From assembly GCF_002954715.1 (NCBI RefSeq), contig NZ_MSCP01000002.1, positions 1,497,569 through 1,561,568 of the forward strand: a DNA stretch of 64,000 nt, written 5' to 3'. Each line of letters opens with the position of its first letter. Position 1 is the stretch's first letter. This document shows positions 55,334 to 64,000 of the stretch, piece by piece. A model generated the notes under the pieces. The model did no database searches. It was not told the origin of the DNA and worked only from the letters and a program-made list of their open reading frames with translations. The stretch comes from Aliivibrio sifiae. GTDB taxonomy: Bacteria > Pseudomonadota > Gammaproteobacteria > Enterobacterales > Vibrionaceae. The position numbers and the translations under genes are program-made.

Positions 55334-56290
55334 ATGGATAACCTCATTACTCAATTGCTGTTCTCTGCCTCCATTACTGGCCCTATTTGCCTAATGCTGT
55401 TTTTGGGCGTGATTCTTAAACGTATTAACTTAATTAACGATAACTTTATTGAAATCGCCTCTAAGCTCGTATTCCAAGTCACTTTACCTGCGATGCTCTT
55501 CTTAAGTATTGTTAGTGCGGATCATGATTTCTCATCCAGCAGTCGTTTAATTATTTACGGGTTAATCGCTAACTTTCTCTTTTTCTTATTCACAACTTTT
55601 TCAACTAAGTTTGTTTTTAAAAACAAACAAGATCATGGCGTGATAATTCAAGGTGGCTTTCGAGCAAATACTGCGATAATTGCCCTCGCTTATGTTGCTA
55701 ATGCTTATGGTGACCCAGGCGTTGCTCTTGCTGCTATTTATGTTGCGGTTACAACCGTTCTCTACAATATTCAAGCAGTCATTACTCTTACACCAAAAGA
55801 AGATCATAGCGAGAAACAAGCATTTGGCGTAATCATAAAGACGCTAACTAAAAATCCACTCATCATTTCTATTTTATTAGCCGTTATCTGCTCCTTCCTC
55901 TCTATTCCAATTCCTGAAATGGTAACTCAAGCAGGACAATACTTTGCAAACATGACTCTACCTCTTGCCTTACTGTGTGCAGGTGGTTCATTAAATCTCA
56001 ATTCAATGAGAGAAGAGAAAGGTTCTACGTGGTTTGCAACAAGCTATAAACTGATATTAAGTCCAATATTTATTACCCTTGGGGGAATATTGTTAGGTTT
56101 TAGGGGACTAGATTTAGGTCTACTGTTCTTTATGAGTGCAGCACCAACGGCTGCGGCTAGCTATGTAATGGCAAGGGCGATGGGTGGTAACGCAACATTA
56201 GCAGCAAATATTATAGCCCAAACGACGGTTGCTTCTTTAATTACTTGCACTTTAGGGATATTTGTTTTGTCTTCATTTGGATTAATTTGA
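55334..56290 (+). CDS. AEC (auxin efflux carrier) family transporter
   Basis: 318 residues with ten predicted helices and the family layout of two five-helix repeats; the conserved polar breaks are seen in FQVTLPAMLFLSIV and in the second half (ANMTLPLALLCAGGSL). Bacterial AEC carriers export malonate, malate or other anions. Substrate unknown. The upstream region has AGGGAAGC but about 18 bases from the ATG, so translation may be weak. A strong terminator follows. Confidence 0.87.
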   Translation: MDNLITQLLFSASITGPICLMLFLGVILKRINLINDNFIEIASKLVFQVTLPAMLFLSIVSADHDFSSSSRLIIYGLIANFLFFLFTTFSTKFVFKNKQDHGVIIQGGFRANTAIIALAYVANAYGDPGVALAAIYVAVTTVLYNIQAVITLTPKEDHSEKQAFGVIIKTLTKNPLIISILLAVICSFLSIPIPEMVTQAGQYFANMTLPLALLCAGGSLNLNSMREEKGSTWFATSYKLILSPIFITLGGILLGFRGLDLGLLFFMSAAPTAAASYVMARAMGGNATLAANIIAQTTVASLITCTLGIFVLSSFGLI

Positions 56291-56368
56291 TTTTCATACA
56301 AACTCGTTGGAAATTAAATTATTCGTATCCTATAAATATAGAGTAACTTTGCTGAACGAGTTATATTC

Positions 56369-56406
56369 CCCAGAGAACGAATCCTCTTGTTCTCTGGGAT
56401 TTTTTA
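56369..56406. terminator. Intrinsic terminator after AEC gene
   Basis: CCCAGAGAAC (56369-56378) pairs perfectly with GTTCTCTGGG (56389-56398), followed by T6 on the plus strand. Confidence 0.92.
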
Positions 56407-56410
56407 TTTA

Positions 56411-57382
56411 TTAAAGGACGTAACGTACCCCAAACGTAAATGCGATATCGGTCGAGTTATCCATGTTTACTGCATTTTCTATGACAGACAACTCAAACGA
56501 AGCCTTCTCTAAAAGATAGCGATAGCCAAGAACAAATTCATTCGAAGGTTCTGAATAGTCTTCACCATCATCAACAGATCCTTCATAAATATGATAAGAC
56601 GTGACGATATGATGAGATGGAGTAATTGCATAACCATAACCGGCAGAAAAAGCAAACGTGCTATTTTTATAAGGGATATTATCTGCTGCATTATTATCTC
56701 TAAAGGTAACTCCTACTGTCGAAAATAACGCGTGTTTTTCATAACTAAAACTGTAATTAGCTTGCAAACCTTGCTCAAAACTATCTCGTTTAAAAGAACC
56801 ACTATTTACATGATTAAAATATAAGCTGGCACCTAAACTAATTGCATTATGTTGATTCGAAAATACTTGGTATTCAAGGTAGCTATGTAATGCACTCGAT
56901 AAGGTCTCACCTTCAAAATCATTAATTTCAACCCCGTATTTAGGGACTGATATATTGAATCGGTCATTCTCAACTTCATCACGTCCATTTTGACCAATAC
57001 CAAAAAAATCATGAAATCCATGAACAAAAGAATCTAACCCATTATTACCTGCATAACTGTATTGGTACTTAAGCTCAGCTTTCACCTTTGGTGTTAATTG
57101 CCATTGAGCACCAGTGATAACTTGATTTTGGTAATAATCTAGATTGAAACTATCAGAGTGAGCCCACACACTAGCAATCGTTCCTGTTGCAAACAACTCA
57201 ACACTGTCTTCTTGCATAGCAAAAGCGGAACGCAATTCTGTCGATAACGTATTTGAATGAAGTGGCGCTTGGGCATAAATCTTCATTGGCGTAACGGCAG
57301 TATCTGCATTAACCAAAGAAGAAGACAAACTGATAAGAATCGTTGGAACTAAAATGTCTGTTATCGATTTTCTAGTAGGCAT
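56411..57382 (-). CDS. DUF3187-like outer membrane beta-barrel protein
   Basis: 323 residues from the ATG at 57382 (MPTRKSITDI), giving a signal peptide that ends near NADT. The mature part shows regular alternating strands with aromatic girdle residues (KYQYSYAG, YLEYQVF, SLYFNHV, FAFSAGYGYAI, FVLGYRYLL) and ends in FGVRYVL, a good BAM-type C-terminal strand. The pattern fits DUF3187. Function unknown, possibly porin- or hydrolase-like. No good ribosome site precedes either this or the longer start at 57412. Confidence 0.75.
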   Translation of the reverse strand: MPTRKSITDILVPTILISLSSSLVNADTAVTPMKIYAQAPLHSNTLSTELRSAFAMQEDSVELFATGTIASVWAHSDSFNLDYYQNQVITGAQWQLTPKVKAELKYQYSYAGNNGLDSFVHGFHDFFGIGQNGRDEVENDRFNISVPKYGVEINDFEGETLSSALHSYLEYQVFSNQHNAISLGASLYFNHVNSGSFKRDSFEQGLQANYSFSYEKHALFSTVGVTFRDNNAADNIPYKNSTFAFSAGYGYAITPSHHIVTSYHIYEGSVDDGEDYSEPSNEFVLGYRYLLEKASFELSVIENAVNMDNSTDIAFTFGVRYVL

Positions 57383-57620
57383 AATATTTTTCACATAATT
57401 AACGGCTACCAATGTACTGATAACAAAAAAGAAGAAGGGTGATATTAATCAGCACCATTATTACTGATGTTATAGTCTCCCCTCAAATGAGTTAATGACA
57501 TGATGGGATATAGATCAAGTACAGTAAGCATAAACGAACAGAAAAAAAGCAGTTAAAAATAATAACCAAACAGACACATAACGAAGGTAAATAACTCAAG
57601 CATCCACATTCAAGCAGTCA

Positions 57621-58529
57621 TTATCTTGTTTCTATCATTTGCTGTTGTAACCACTCTTTAAATGCTTTTACTTTGTCACTCATTAACCCGTTTTTTTTCC
57701 AAACAACGTAATATGCAAGTTCAATAGAGCATTCAAGATCAGGAAAAAGTTGGACTAAGCGACCACAGTCGAGATCGTCTTGCACTAATACACTACGACC
57801 AAGAGCAATTCCTTGACCACTAATCGCGGCCTGAATAACAGACGCTGAATTATTTATCTTTAATCCTTTATCTGTATTTACATTGTAAATTTCATGTTGT
57901 TCAAACCAGCTATTCCATGATGGAAAACCACTTTCTTTAGGTAATGAAAGATCATGTAACAAAGGAAGATGTACAAGGGATCCAAGCTTATCAATCCCTT
58001 TATTAAATAACTCAGGAGAGCAGACAGGGAAAATAGATTCAGTCATTAATAATGATGCCTCTAGTCCCTCCCAATTCCCTTTTCCATAACGAACACCAAT
58101 ATCGATACTTTCTGCAAGGTAATCCACCGTTCTAATATTCGTATCCAACCTTAGATCCCATTCAGGATGAGAAATTTGAAAGTCATCAATACGCATCAAT
58201 AGCCATTTAGCAGCAAATGCAGGACTCACAGCTACCGTTAAAACAGGGCTTATATCTGCTGGTTTTAATAATTCTAACCCTTGTGATAAATGTGTAAATC
58301 CACGAGTAATCTCGGGCAAGCCTTGTGTTGCTTCTTTAGTTAACACTAAGCGAGAAGCACCTGAAGAGCGTCTTTCAAATAAAGAAATACCTAACCATTC
58401 TTCTAATAGTTTCACTTGTTGTCCTATAGCAGCAGGGGTAACGTTTAACTCTTTTGCCGCTAAAGAAAAACTCAAGTGACGAGCAGATGCTTCAAAGGCT
58501 TTTAATCCATTTAAGTGATTAAGCTTCAT
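57621..58529 (-). CDS. LysR-family regulator, GcvA type
   Basis: 302 residues from ATG 58529, which has GGGGGAG upstream. The helix-turn-helix (FEASARHLSFSLAAKELNVT, PAAIGQQVKLLEEWLG) and the effector domain (VAVSPAFAAKWLLMRI) match the GcvA/AmpR-like LysR branch. Divergent from the cupin and amine oxidase genes across 128 bases, so it is their likely regulator. The longer frame to 58622 overlaps the divergent region and is not favoured. Confidence 0.87.
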   Translation of the reverse strand: MKLNHLNGLKAFEASARHLSFSLAAKELNVTPAAIGQQVKLLEEWLGISLFERRSSGASRLVLTKEATQGLPEITRGFTHLSQGLELLKPADISPVLTVAVSPAFAAKWLLMRIDDFQISHPEWDLRLDTNIRTVDYLAESIDIGVRYGKGNWEGLEASLLMTESIFPVCSPELFNKGIDKLGSLVHLPLLHDLSLPKESGFPSWNSWFEQHEIYNVNTDKGLKINNSASVIQAAISGQGIALGRSVLVQDDLDCGRLVQLFPDLECSIELAYYVVWKKNGLMSDKVKAFKEWLQQQMIETR

Positions 58530-58657
58530 TAACTCCCCCTTAACCAATTCATACCAATAAAGAAAAACTTTAGTGAGAGTATAGAAGTTCTGATTTGTTA
58601 CGCCTAGATAAAAATCAGACAATAAATTTAATCAACACACACTTATGCAGGTTTACC

Positions 58658-59332
58658 ATGAAACTAAACACTGATTTTTCAAAACACGCAGATGCATTCT
58701 TTTCTCAATCAACTTGGGTTCCGTCACCAATAAAAGAAGTCTCTCGTAAAATGTTAGAACGTGATGGGGGAGAGATTGCAACAGCCACTACCTTGGTTAA
58801 CTATGAACCGAATAGTTATTTTTCTTCCCATGTTCATACTGGAGGAGAAGAGTTTTTAGTATTAGAGGGTGTTTTTGCCGATGAGCATGGAGATTACCCT
58901 GTAGGTACTTATATGCGTAACCCTGTAGGAAGCTCACATGCTCCGGCAGTAAAAAAGGGCTGCATGATCCTAGTTAAATTAGGACAATATCAAAAAGGCG
59001 ATCACACGCCAGTTCATATCGATACACAAGCCCACACTTTCATCATGGATCCGATACGTGCTGGTGTTACGTTTCTAAAGTTACATACCTTTAAGAATGA
59101 AATAGTTCATCTTGAAGAGTGGCCAAAAAATCACACAATAGAACTTGATAATCAAGGCGGTATAGAAATTTTAGTGCTTGAAGGAGAGTTCTCACACGAT
59201 AATACAAGTTATCAAAAATTTGATTGGTTACGCTTACCTATTGGTCATTCATTACATGCAGTAATGAACAATAAACATTGTAAAGTCTGGATAAAAACAG
59301 GCCACCATTTACACCAAATTCAGCCTAAGTGA
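58658..59332 (+). CDS. ChrR-like double-cupin protein
   Basis: 224 residues with two cupin domains (about 35-120 and 130-220). The first keeps metal ligands in SHVHTGGEEFLVLEG and NPVGSSHAP, as in the ChrR cupin_7 family; the second (EILVLEGEF, LPIGHSLHAV) is partly degraded. It could be a dioxygenase- or sensor-like protein. The ATG at 58658 has AGG upstream; the longer frame from 58595 would run into the divergent promoter. An amine oxidase gene follows after 8 bases, so the two are co-transcribed. Confidence 0.82.
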   Translation: MKLNTDFSKHADAFFSQSTWVPSPIKEVSRKMLERDGGEIATATTLVNYEPNSYFSSHVHTGGEEFLVLEGVFADEHGDYPVGTYMRNPVGSSHAPAVKKGCMILVKLGQYQKGDHTPVHIDTQAHTFIMDPIRAGVTFLKLHTFKNEIVHLEEWPKNHTIELDNQGGIEILVLEGEFSHDNTSYQKFDWLRLPIGHSLHAVMNNKHCKVWIKTGHHLHQIQPK

Positions 59333-59340
59333 GAACTCAA

Positions 59341-60447
59341 ATGAAAACAGATTATCTTATTGTTGGCGCAGGACTAAGTGGCCTATACATCGCTCATCAA
59401 CTTGAAAAAATGGGGAAGAATTTTCGTATTATAGAGGCCAGAGATCGTATTGGTGGGCGGATTTTATCACATCCAATCATCGATCCCGCGGCTGATTTAT
59501 CATCCCTTGATTGCGTAGATATGGGACCATCTTGGTTTTGGCCACAAATGCATCCCCGTATTACACAGCTTATCGATAACTTAATGTTGCCTATTTTCCC
59601 ACAGTATTCTCAAGGAGCGTATTTATTAGAAAATCAACAAAACAGCGCTCCTATTCGCTATGAATCAGGGTTTGAACAATCCCCAATATCGATGAGAATT
59701 GCAGGAGGGATGCAAAACCTTGTTGATTCATTACTCACCTCTTTACCTACTAATAAAGTTCAACTAAAAAGTACAGTGACTCAAATCGAACACAAAGAAA
59801 ATGGGTATTCTTATGTCTCAGTCACTCAAAATAATAGGCAAAATATCATTGAAACAACCCATGTTATCTTTGCTTTACCATTACGCCTTTTAGCTGACAG
59901 CATTGCCTTTACACCGAATTTACCAACAAAGGTAAAACACCATTTTAAATCAACCTCAACCTGGATGGCTGCTCACGCCAAATTCTTTGCGGTCTATAAC
60001 ACCCCCTTCTGGCAAAAAGAGGGATTATCAGGCTCTGCAAGCAGTCACATAGGCCCATTAGTCGAAATACATGATGCGAGTACATTTGATGGTATTGGGG
60101 CGTTATTTGGCTTTGTAGGAGTTGATGCGGCAACACGAATAAAAGCTGGTGATGCACTCATTAAACAAGCGGCAATAGAACAACTCACTCGGATTTTTGG
60201 AGAGCAAGCAAACCACCCTATTGATGTAAAGCTAATAGATTGGAGTCAAGAGCCTTATACTGCAACGATAGAAGATCACCAAGCACCGACAACCCACCCT
60301 CGCTATGGCTTACCTTCAGCTGCAAAACAATTGGGTCAATTGCATTGGTATTTTGCAGGTACTGAAGCTGCACAAGAAAATGGAGGGTATTTAGAAGGCG
60401 CATTAGAAGCAGCTGACGCCGTAATTTCTGCCCTCAATCTACACTAA
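59341..60447 (+). CDS. FAD-dependent amine oxidase
   Basis: 368 residues, short for the family (usually 420-500). The FAD dinucleotide motif is YLIVGAGLSGLYIAHQLE with the acidic end IIEARDRIGGRI. The C-terminal FAD block reads WYFAGTEAAQENGGYLEGAL. No signal peptide, so it is a cytosolic flavin monoamine oxidase-like enzyme of unknown substrate. The ATG at 59341 is preferred with GTGAG upstream; a GTG at 59329 overlaps the cupin stop. Second gene of the LysR-flanked operon. Confidence 0.87.
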   Translation: MKTDYLIVGAGLSGLYIAHQLEKMGKNFRIIEARDRIGGRILSHPIIDPAADLSSLDCVDMGPSWFWPQMHPRITQLIDNLMLPIFPQYSQGAYLLENQQNSAPIRYESGFEQSPISMRIAGGMQNLVDSLLTSLPTNKVQLKSTVTQIEHKENGYSYVSVTQNNRQNIIETTHVIFALPLRLLADSIAFTPNLPTKVKHHFKSTSTWMAAHAKFFAVYNTPFWQKEGLSGSASSHIGPLVEIHDASTFDGIGALFGFVGVDAATRIKAGDALIKQAAIEQLTRIFGEQANHPIDVKLIDWSQEPYTATIEDHQAPTTHPRYGLPSAAKQLGQLHWYFAGTEAAQENGGYLEGALEAADAVISALNLH

Positions 60448-60452
60448 AAACA

Positions 60453-60484
60453 AAAAGGCCAAGTCATTAATAACTTGGCCTTCT
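60453..60484. terminator. Bidirectional intrinsic terminator
   Basis: AAGGCCAAGT (60455-60464) pairs with ACTTGGCCTT (60473-60482). The A-rich left flank gives a T-tract for the convergent pepE gene on the minus strand. Confidence 0.88.
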
Positions 60485-60514
60485 ATTAGTGTCTGACGCT
60501 ACAAACTAAGTAAC

Positions 60515-61252
60515 TTAACAGCTGTGTTCCATTAAGAACTGAACATCATCTTCTGCGCTGTAATACACAGGTTCTTTACCATGAGAGAACAATTTAAGTG
60601 GTTTCTCATTCGCGGTATGGTAGCTCAATTTACCATCAAGAATGTGTAACCATGTACCTTCAGGAATACCAACCACTGGCTCGTGTTTATTCACTTCTAG
60701 GAACTCTTGAATACGTTCGTCACGAGTTTCACCAAAATGCCCCTCAACCGATGCTTCTAGATAATGAGGGTTGATTTGGAATGGCACTAAGTTTAGCGAA
60801 GGAAGAATCGCTCCTGTAATGATAGGCATATCATTGGTTGTACGGATTGTAGGACAACCAATATTTGTACCCGCACTCCAACCAATATAAGGAGTTCCGT
60901 TGTCCAATACTGCTTTTCTAATTGGCCCCACTAAACCTAAGTCATGCAATGTTTTGTTTAGCACCCACGTATTACCGCCACTTACTAAAATGCCATCTGC
61001 TTCTTGGATCGTTTTGACTGGGTCTTCTGAACGGTGCAAGCCGGTTACTTTACAATCTAAACCTAGATGATCAAACGTTTGTTGAACCATAGCAACACGG
61101 TCATCATGGCTAGAGCGAATAACAGCGTATGGGATAAGTACGAGATTTTTCGCTTTAGTGCGTTGAATTTGCTCTACAATTGCTTCACTCGCAAATTCCA
61201 TCACGTAGTTGTTACCAGAAATCTTGCCGTTACTTAATAATAAAATATCCAT
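60515..61252 (-). CDS. pepE: PepE, alpha-aspartyl dipeptidase (S51 family)
   Basis: 245 residues. The S51 nucleophile elbow IGWSAGTNIG, the DGILVSGGNTWVL block and NPHYLE with the catalytic His are all visible. PepE hydrolyses dipeptides with an N-terminal aspartate in the cytosol. It is slightly longer than the E. coli enzyme (229). Stands alone between a terminator and a 316-base gap. Confidence 0.92.
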   Translation of the reverse strand: MDILLLSNGKISGNNYVMEFASEAIVEQIQRTKAKNLVLIPYAVIRSSHDDRVAMVQQTFDHLGLDCKVTGLHRSEDPVKTIQEADGILVSGGNTWVLNKTLHDLGLVGPIRKAVLDNGTPYIGWSAGTNIGCPTIRTTNDMPIITGAILPSLNLVPFQINPHYLEASVEGHFGETRDERIQEFLEVNKHEPVVGIPEGTWLHILDGKLSYHTANEKPLKLFSHGKEPVYYSAEDDVQFLMEHSC

Positions 61253-61568
61253 TTCTTACTGCCTTATGTCTATTTAACATCGCTTTTTAATGTCATCTAA
61301 CTCGAGAAAAACAAGCGATAGGATTACGAAAGATGCAAAAACCATATCAGAAATAATGACCCAAAAACTTGTGTTAGATCGTATCTGTAGTCTATAAATT
61401 ATGTCGAAACTGAAAGAAATAGTACCGTCATCACAAACAAGACAGAAAATAACTGCTCACCAAAACTTGTGAGAAAGCAGAATATAGGCATAATGCCTTT
61501 TAAATTTTATTCATAGTTCAAAAATACGTCACAAATCGCGACGTTTACCTAGGCTCATATGAGGTGCA
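61253..61568. other. 316-base divergent promoter region (pepE / RIO kinase)
   Basis: No ORF. A short inverted repeat ACGTC (61526-61530) / GACGT (61540-61544) lies about 25 bases before the RIO kinase start and could be an operator. Confidence 0.5.
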
Positions 61569-62426
61569 ATGAAAATACCAAACAGATTACTACCATTAGT
61601 TGAAGATGGTTTAATAGATGAAGTTCTAACCCAATTAATGAGTGGTAAAGAAGCCTCGGTCTACATTGTACGTAGTGGCGATAATATTCAATGTGCCAAA
61701 GTCTACAAAGAGATTGAACAACGTAGCTTTAAACAAGCGGTAGCGTATCGTGAAGGACGAAAAGTAAAAAACAGTCGTCGTGCTCGCGCAATGGAAAAAG
61801 GCTCTAAATTCGGACGAGACGAGCAAGAAAAAGTATGGCAAAACGCAGAAATTGATGCGCTATACAAATTATCAGAAGCAGACGTTCGTGTACCAACACC
61901 TTATGGTTGTTTTGATGGTGTTCTATTAATGGAATTAGTGACTAACGATGAAGGCGCTGTCGCCCCTCGTTTAAACGACATTACTTTAACGAAAGAACAA
62001 GCATTGCGTGATCATGATTTAATGATCCAATACGTCACTCGTATGTTGTGTGTTGGTATTGTGCATGGGGATTTGTCAGAATTTAACGTATTAGTTGATC
62101 ACCTTGGACCTGTGATTATCGATTTACCTCAAGCGGTAGATGCATCAGCAAACAATAATGCGAAATGGATGCTGGAACGTGATGTAAACAACATGACGAC
62201 TTACTATGGCCAATATGCTCCAGAGTTGCTTGGCACTGAATACGCTAAAGAAATGTGGGCATTGTATGAAATCGGTGAACTATCGCCAAATACCAAGCTT
62301 ACTGGTGTATTTATCGATGACGGTAAAGATGCTGATGTTGACGGTCTAATGGCTGAAATTAACGCCGTAATGGAAGAAGCTCGTTTACGTAAAGAGCGTC
62401 AACTCGAAGATCAAGATCTCGATTAA
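61569..62426 (+). CDS. RIO1-family atypical serine kinase
   Basis: 285 residues of the RIO kinase fold: a glycine-poor nucleotide loop (MSGKEASVYIV), the catalytic Lys in CAKVYKE, the catalytic loop GIVHGDLSEFNVLV with Asp, and the metal-binding Asp in VIIDLPQAV. The N-terminal winged helix of eukaryotic RIO proteins is missing, as in other bacterial members. The C-terminal tail is charged. It likely phosphorylates itself or proteins; the target is unknown. Start at ATG 61569 after GAGGTG. Confidence 0.92.
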   Translation: MKIPNRLLPLVEDGLIDEVLTQLMSGKEASVYIVRSGDNIQCAKVYKEIEQRSFKQAVAYREGRKVKNSRRARAMEKGSKFGRDEQEKVWQNAEIDALYKLSEADVRVPTPYGCFDGVLLMELVTNDEGAVAPRLNDITLTKEQALRDHDLMIQYVTRMLCVGIVHGDLSEFNVLVDHLGPVIIDLPQAVDASANNNAKWMLERDVNNMTTYYGQYAPELLGTEYAKEMWALYEIGELSPNTKLTGVFIDDGKDADVDGLMAEINAVMEEARLRKERQLEDQDLD

Positions 62427-62435
62427 TTAAATAGA

Positions 62436-63119
62436 CTACATACTCAACGTTTCGTTGGCAGATGATGGATTATCTGCCTTATAGTTCCCCCTAGCCTCTT
62501 CCTCTTCTCTTTTAAACTTATGGTTCTCAATAAAGTAATCTACTTGATTAACTGTATCTGTCGCATAAATCAAACTGGTATGAGAATGGTTTAAACACAG
62601 ATGGTCTGTCAGCTCTGGCAACAATGTTTCCTCTACAGTTACCGTGCCATCAGAGGGTTGCTTATCTCTAATAATAGAAGATCGGATACCAATAGACATT
62701 GTTCCTGCAATAGAACCCACAGGACAATCTACCGTCAGCTTATTCACATCAATTAATCCCTGCTCTTTTGAGCTTCCTAAAATAAAGCCTAGTTTCATGT
62801 TTTTCAGCTCTTTAGCAATTGAAGAGCCTTGAAGTGGGGAACCAATCGTTACAACAGAGTCTATTGGCGTATTTTTATCTTGGTGAGAATTAACAAAGTG
62901 CACAGCAAGAATACCACCAAGACTGTGGCCGACAATGACATTCTTTTTAGATACAGATAAGCAATTATGGATACGTTTAAAAAGTAAGGTTTCATTAATA
63001 CGTAAAGAATTATAAGTAATGACTTGTACTGTATGGCCTCGCTTTCTCAATCGAGAGGCTAATGGTTTCATTACGACACCATGCATGTACAGTCCATGCA
63101 ACACAACTATATTCGCCAT
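62436..63119 (-). CDS. Alpha/beta-hydrolase, PGAP1/esterase-like
   Basis: 227 residues. The first strand IVVLHGLYMHG and the nucleophile elbow IVGHSLGG mark an alpha/beta-hydrolase of the lipase/PGAP1-like type; an Asp (SDGTVTV) and a His (LNHSHTSLI) complete a likely triad. No signal peptide, so cytosolic. The ATG at 63119 has AAGGAT upstream; the longer reading uses GTG at 63122. It converges with the RIO kinase gene with a gap of only 9 bases. Confidence 0.86.
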   Translation of the reverse strand: MANIVVLHGLYMHGVVMKPLASRLRKRGHTVQVITYNSLRINETLLFKRIHNCLSVSKKNVIVGHSLGGILAVHFVNSHQDKNTPIDSVVTIGSPLQGSSIAKELKNMKLGFILGSSKEQGLIDVNKLTVDCPVGSIAGTMSIGIRSSIIRDKQPSDGTVTVEETLLPELTDHLCLNHSHTSLIYATDTVNQVDYFIENHKFKREEEEARGNYKADNPSSANETLSM

Positions 63120-63262
63120 CACTTATCCTTAAATAAAACTCTTTAGCTTTGACTATATCAAGGGCTGATAGTTCTAACGTATTAGATATATCATTTATCA
63201 CGACTCACTACATGCTTAGTTTACAAATCGCGATCCAGCACAAACTATTGAATTAAATGGTA

Positions 63263-64000
63263 TTAATTATTAATAGAATCTGAACTTTCTTCTGCTTCAT
63301 TATTCAACCAAACCGTAAATAATTGATACGTTAAACTCAGAACTACAGCTCCAACAAATAATCCCACAATGCCAGACATCGCCATTCCACCTAGAGCACC
63401 AAGTAAAATAACAATCATAGGGATATGAGAGCCACGGCTTAATAAAATCGGTTTTAAAACCGCATCACTGCTGCTTACTAATACACACCAAACTGCAAAA
63501 AGTACGCCAGAAGTGGTGGTATCAACACTGAAAACATAAAAAATAATAGGTAAAAGTACCAAAATTGGTGGTAACTGAATAATGGCAAAAACAAGAACCA
63601 AAAATATCCATAATCCCAATGCCGGAGCAGGAATACCGATCACCGCCATCCCTAAACCTGCCATCATTGTTTGTATGACAGCAACACCAATTACCCCTTG
63701 AACGACACTTCTAATCGTCGTTTTAGATAATTTAGTTAGCTCCTCACCGTGTGCACCAGTCAAACGATTTGAAACCAGAATAAACGCGCGTTCACATTTA
63801 GCTGCATTCGCCATAAAGACGCCCGCAATAATGGTAGAAATAATAAACTGAATAAATCCACCGCCCAGAGAACCGACGATAGAGGCGGCTTTACTCGCAA
63901 CCACTTTCACTTCTGCACTGTATTTAAAAAGCAAACTTTCAAGGTTTGAAGAAGCTAATGACATAAAAGAATACGCTTCATTACCAATAATAGGCCACTC
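63263..64000 (-). CDS. AI-2E family (PerM-type) transporter, N-terminus outside the window
   Basis: The frame is open to the right edge and continues upstream of the internal Met at 63964 (residues WPIIGNEAYSF precede it), so at least 245 residues are seen of a protein that is normally about 350. Several helices and the family blocks are visible: FIISTIIAGVFM, QGVIGVAVIQTMMAGLG, FAIIQLPPILVLLPIIFYVF and DAVLKPILLSRG. These carriers are implicated in export of AI-2 or Na+/H+ exchange; the name does not prove AI-2 transport. Confidence 0.88.
   Translation of the reverse strand, partial: EWPIIGNEAYSFMSLASSNLESLLFKYSAEVKVVASKAASIVGSLGGGFIQFIISTIIAGVFMANAAKCERAFILVSNRLTGAHGEELTKLSKTTIRSVVQGVIGVAVIQTMMAGLGMAVIGIPAPALGLWIFLVLVFAIIQLPPILVLLPIIFYVFSVDTTTSGVLFAVWCVLVSSSDAVLKPILLSRGSHIPMIVILLGALGGMAMSGIVGLFVGAVVLSLTYQLFTVWLNNEAEESSDSINN

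Noticed and set aside
1-64000. tRNA, rRNA, CRISPR, transposase, integrase or prophage genes
   Set aside because: None was recognised when reading the sequence and translated frames, so no mobile element is claimed for the AT-rich block.

Overview
The window looks like one contiguous, AT-rich gammaproteobacterial chromosome segment from an Aliivibrio (Vibrio fischeri clade) genome. The main evidence is the left end. It carries the tail of a sypL-like gene, then sypM-N-O-P-Q-R in the order known from the V. fischeri symbiosis polysaccharide locus, followed directly by a binA-like phosphodiesterase gene. In V. fischeri ES114 that locus is on chromosome II, so a chromosome II origin is likely but inferred. 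I see no rRNA, tRNA, CRISPR array, insertion sequence or prophage.

Layout. 1-8.9 kb: the second half of the syp exopolysaccharide locus, driven by two sigma-54 type promoters, each with an upstream palindromic SypG-type enhancer, then binA (c-di-GMP degradation). 8.9-15.8 kb: small conserved or envelope genes (DUF1415, glutaredoxin, cytochrome b562-like, BOF/OB-fold) and a LysR-alkylsulfatase pair. 15.8-21.2 kb: conserved ybbP-ybbA / tesA and maoP / hdfR divergent pairs. 21.2-27 kb: two OmpA-plus-surface-lipoprotein cassettes on the minus strand, one with its OmpA gene interrupted by an in-frame TAG. 27-37.8 kb: transporters (MgtE, MFS, SulP, EamA), stress and regulatory genes, and a signal-less glycine-betaine-binding-like protein. 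37.8-42.4 kb: a Tat-exported PhoX phosphatase with a three-unit Pho box, and a secreted M4 metalloprotease.

42.4-53 kb is a visibly more AT-rich accessory stretch. It holds a CSS-EAL membrane phosphodiesterase, an orphan XRE regulator with a long unknown C-terminal domain, and a 1036-residue exported protein with a Tat-like signal and a glycine-rich hydrophobic hairpin. Upstream of that protein are two paralogous mini winged-helix proteins with N-terminal CxxC motifs, then a chemoreceptor and a DUF4344 metallopeptidase whose signal peptide is encoded by a hexanucleotide repeat. This block is the best candidate for an undescribed system. 53-64 kb returns to ordinary genes: MarR, an Nramp-related carrier, an AEC carrier, a DUF3187 barrel, a LysR / cupin / amine oxidase cluster, PepE, a RIO kinase, an esterase, and an AI-2E family transporter cut by the window edge.

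All functions are read from motifs and gene order; no database search was run. Starts were moved from the longest ORF where a better ribosome binding site or signal peptide supports it.
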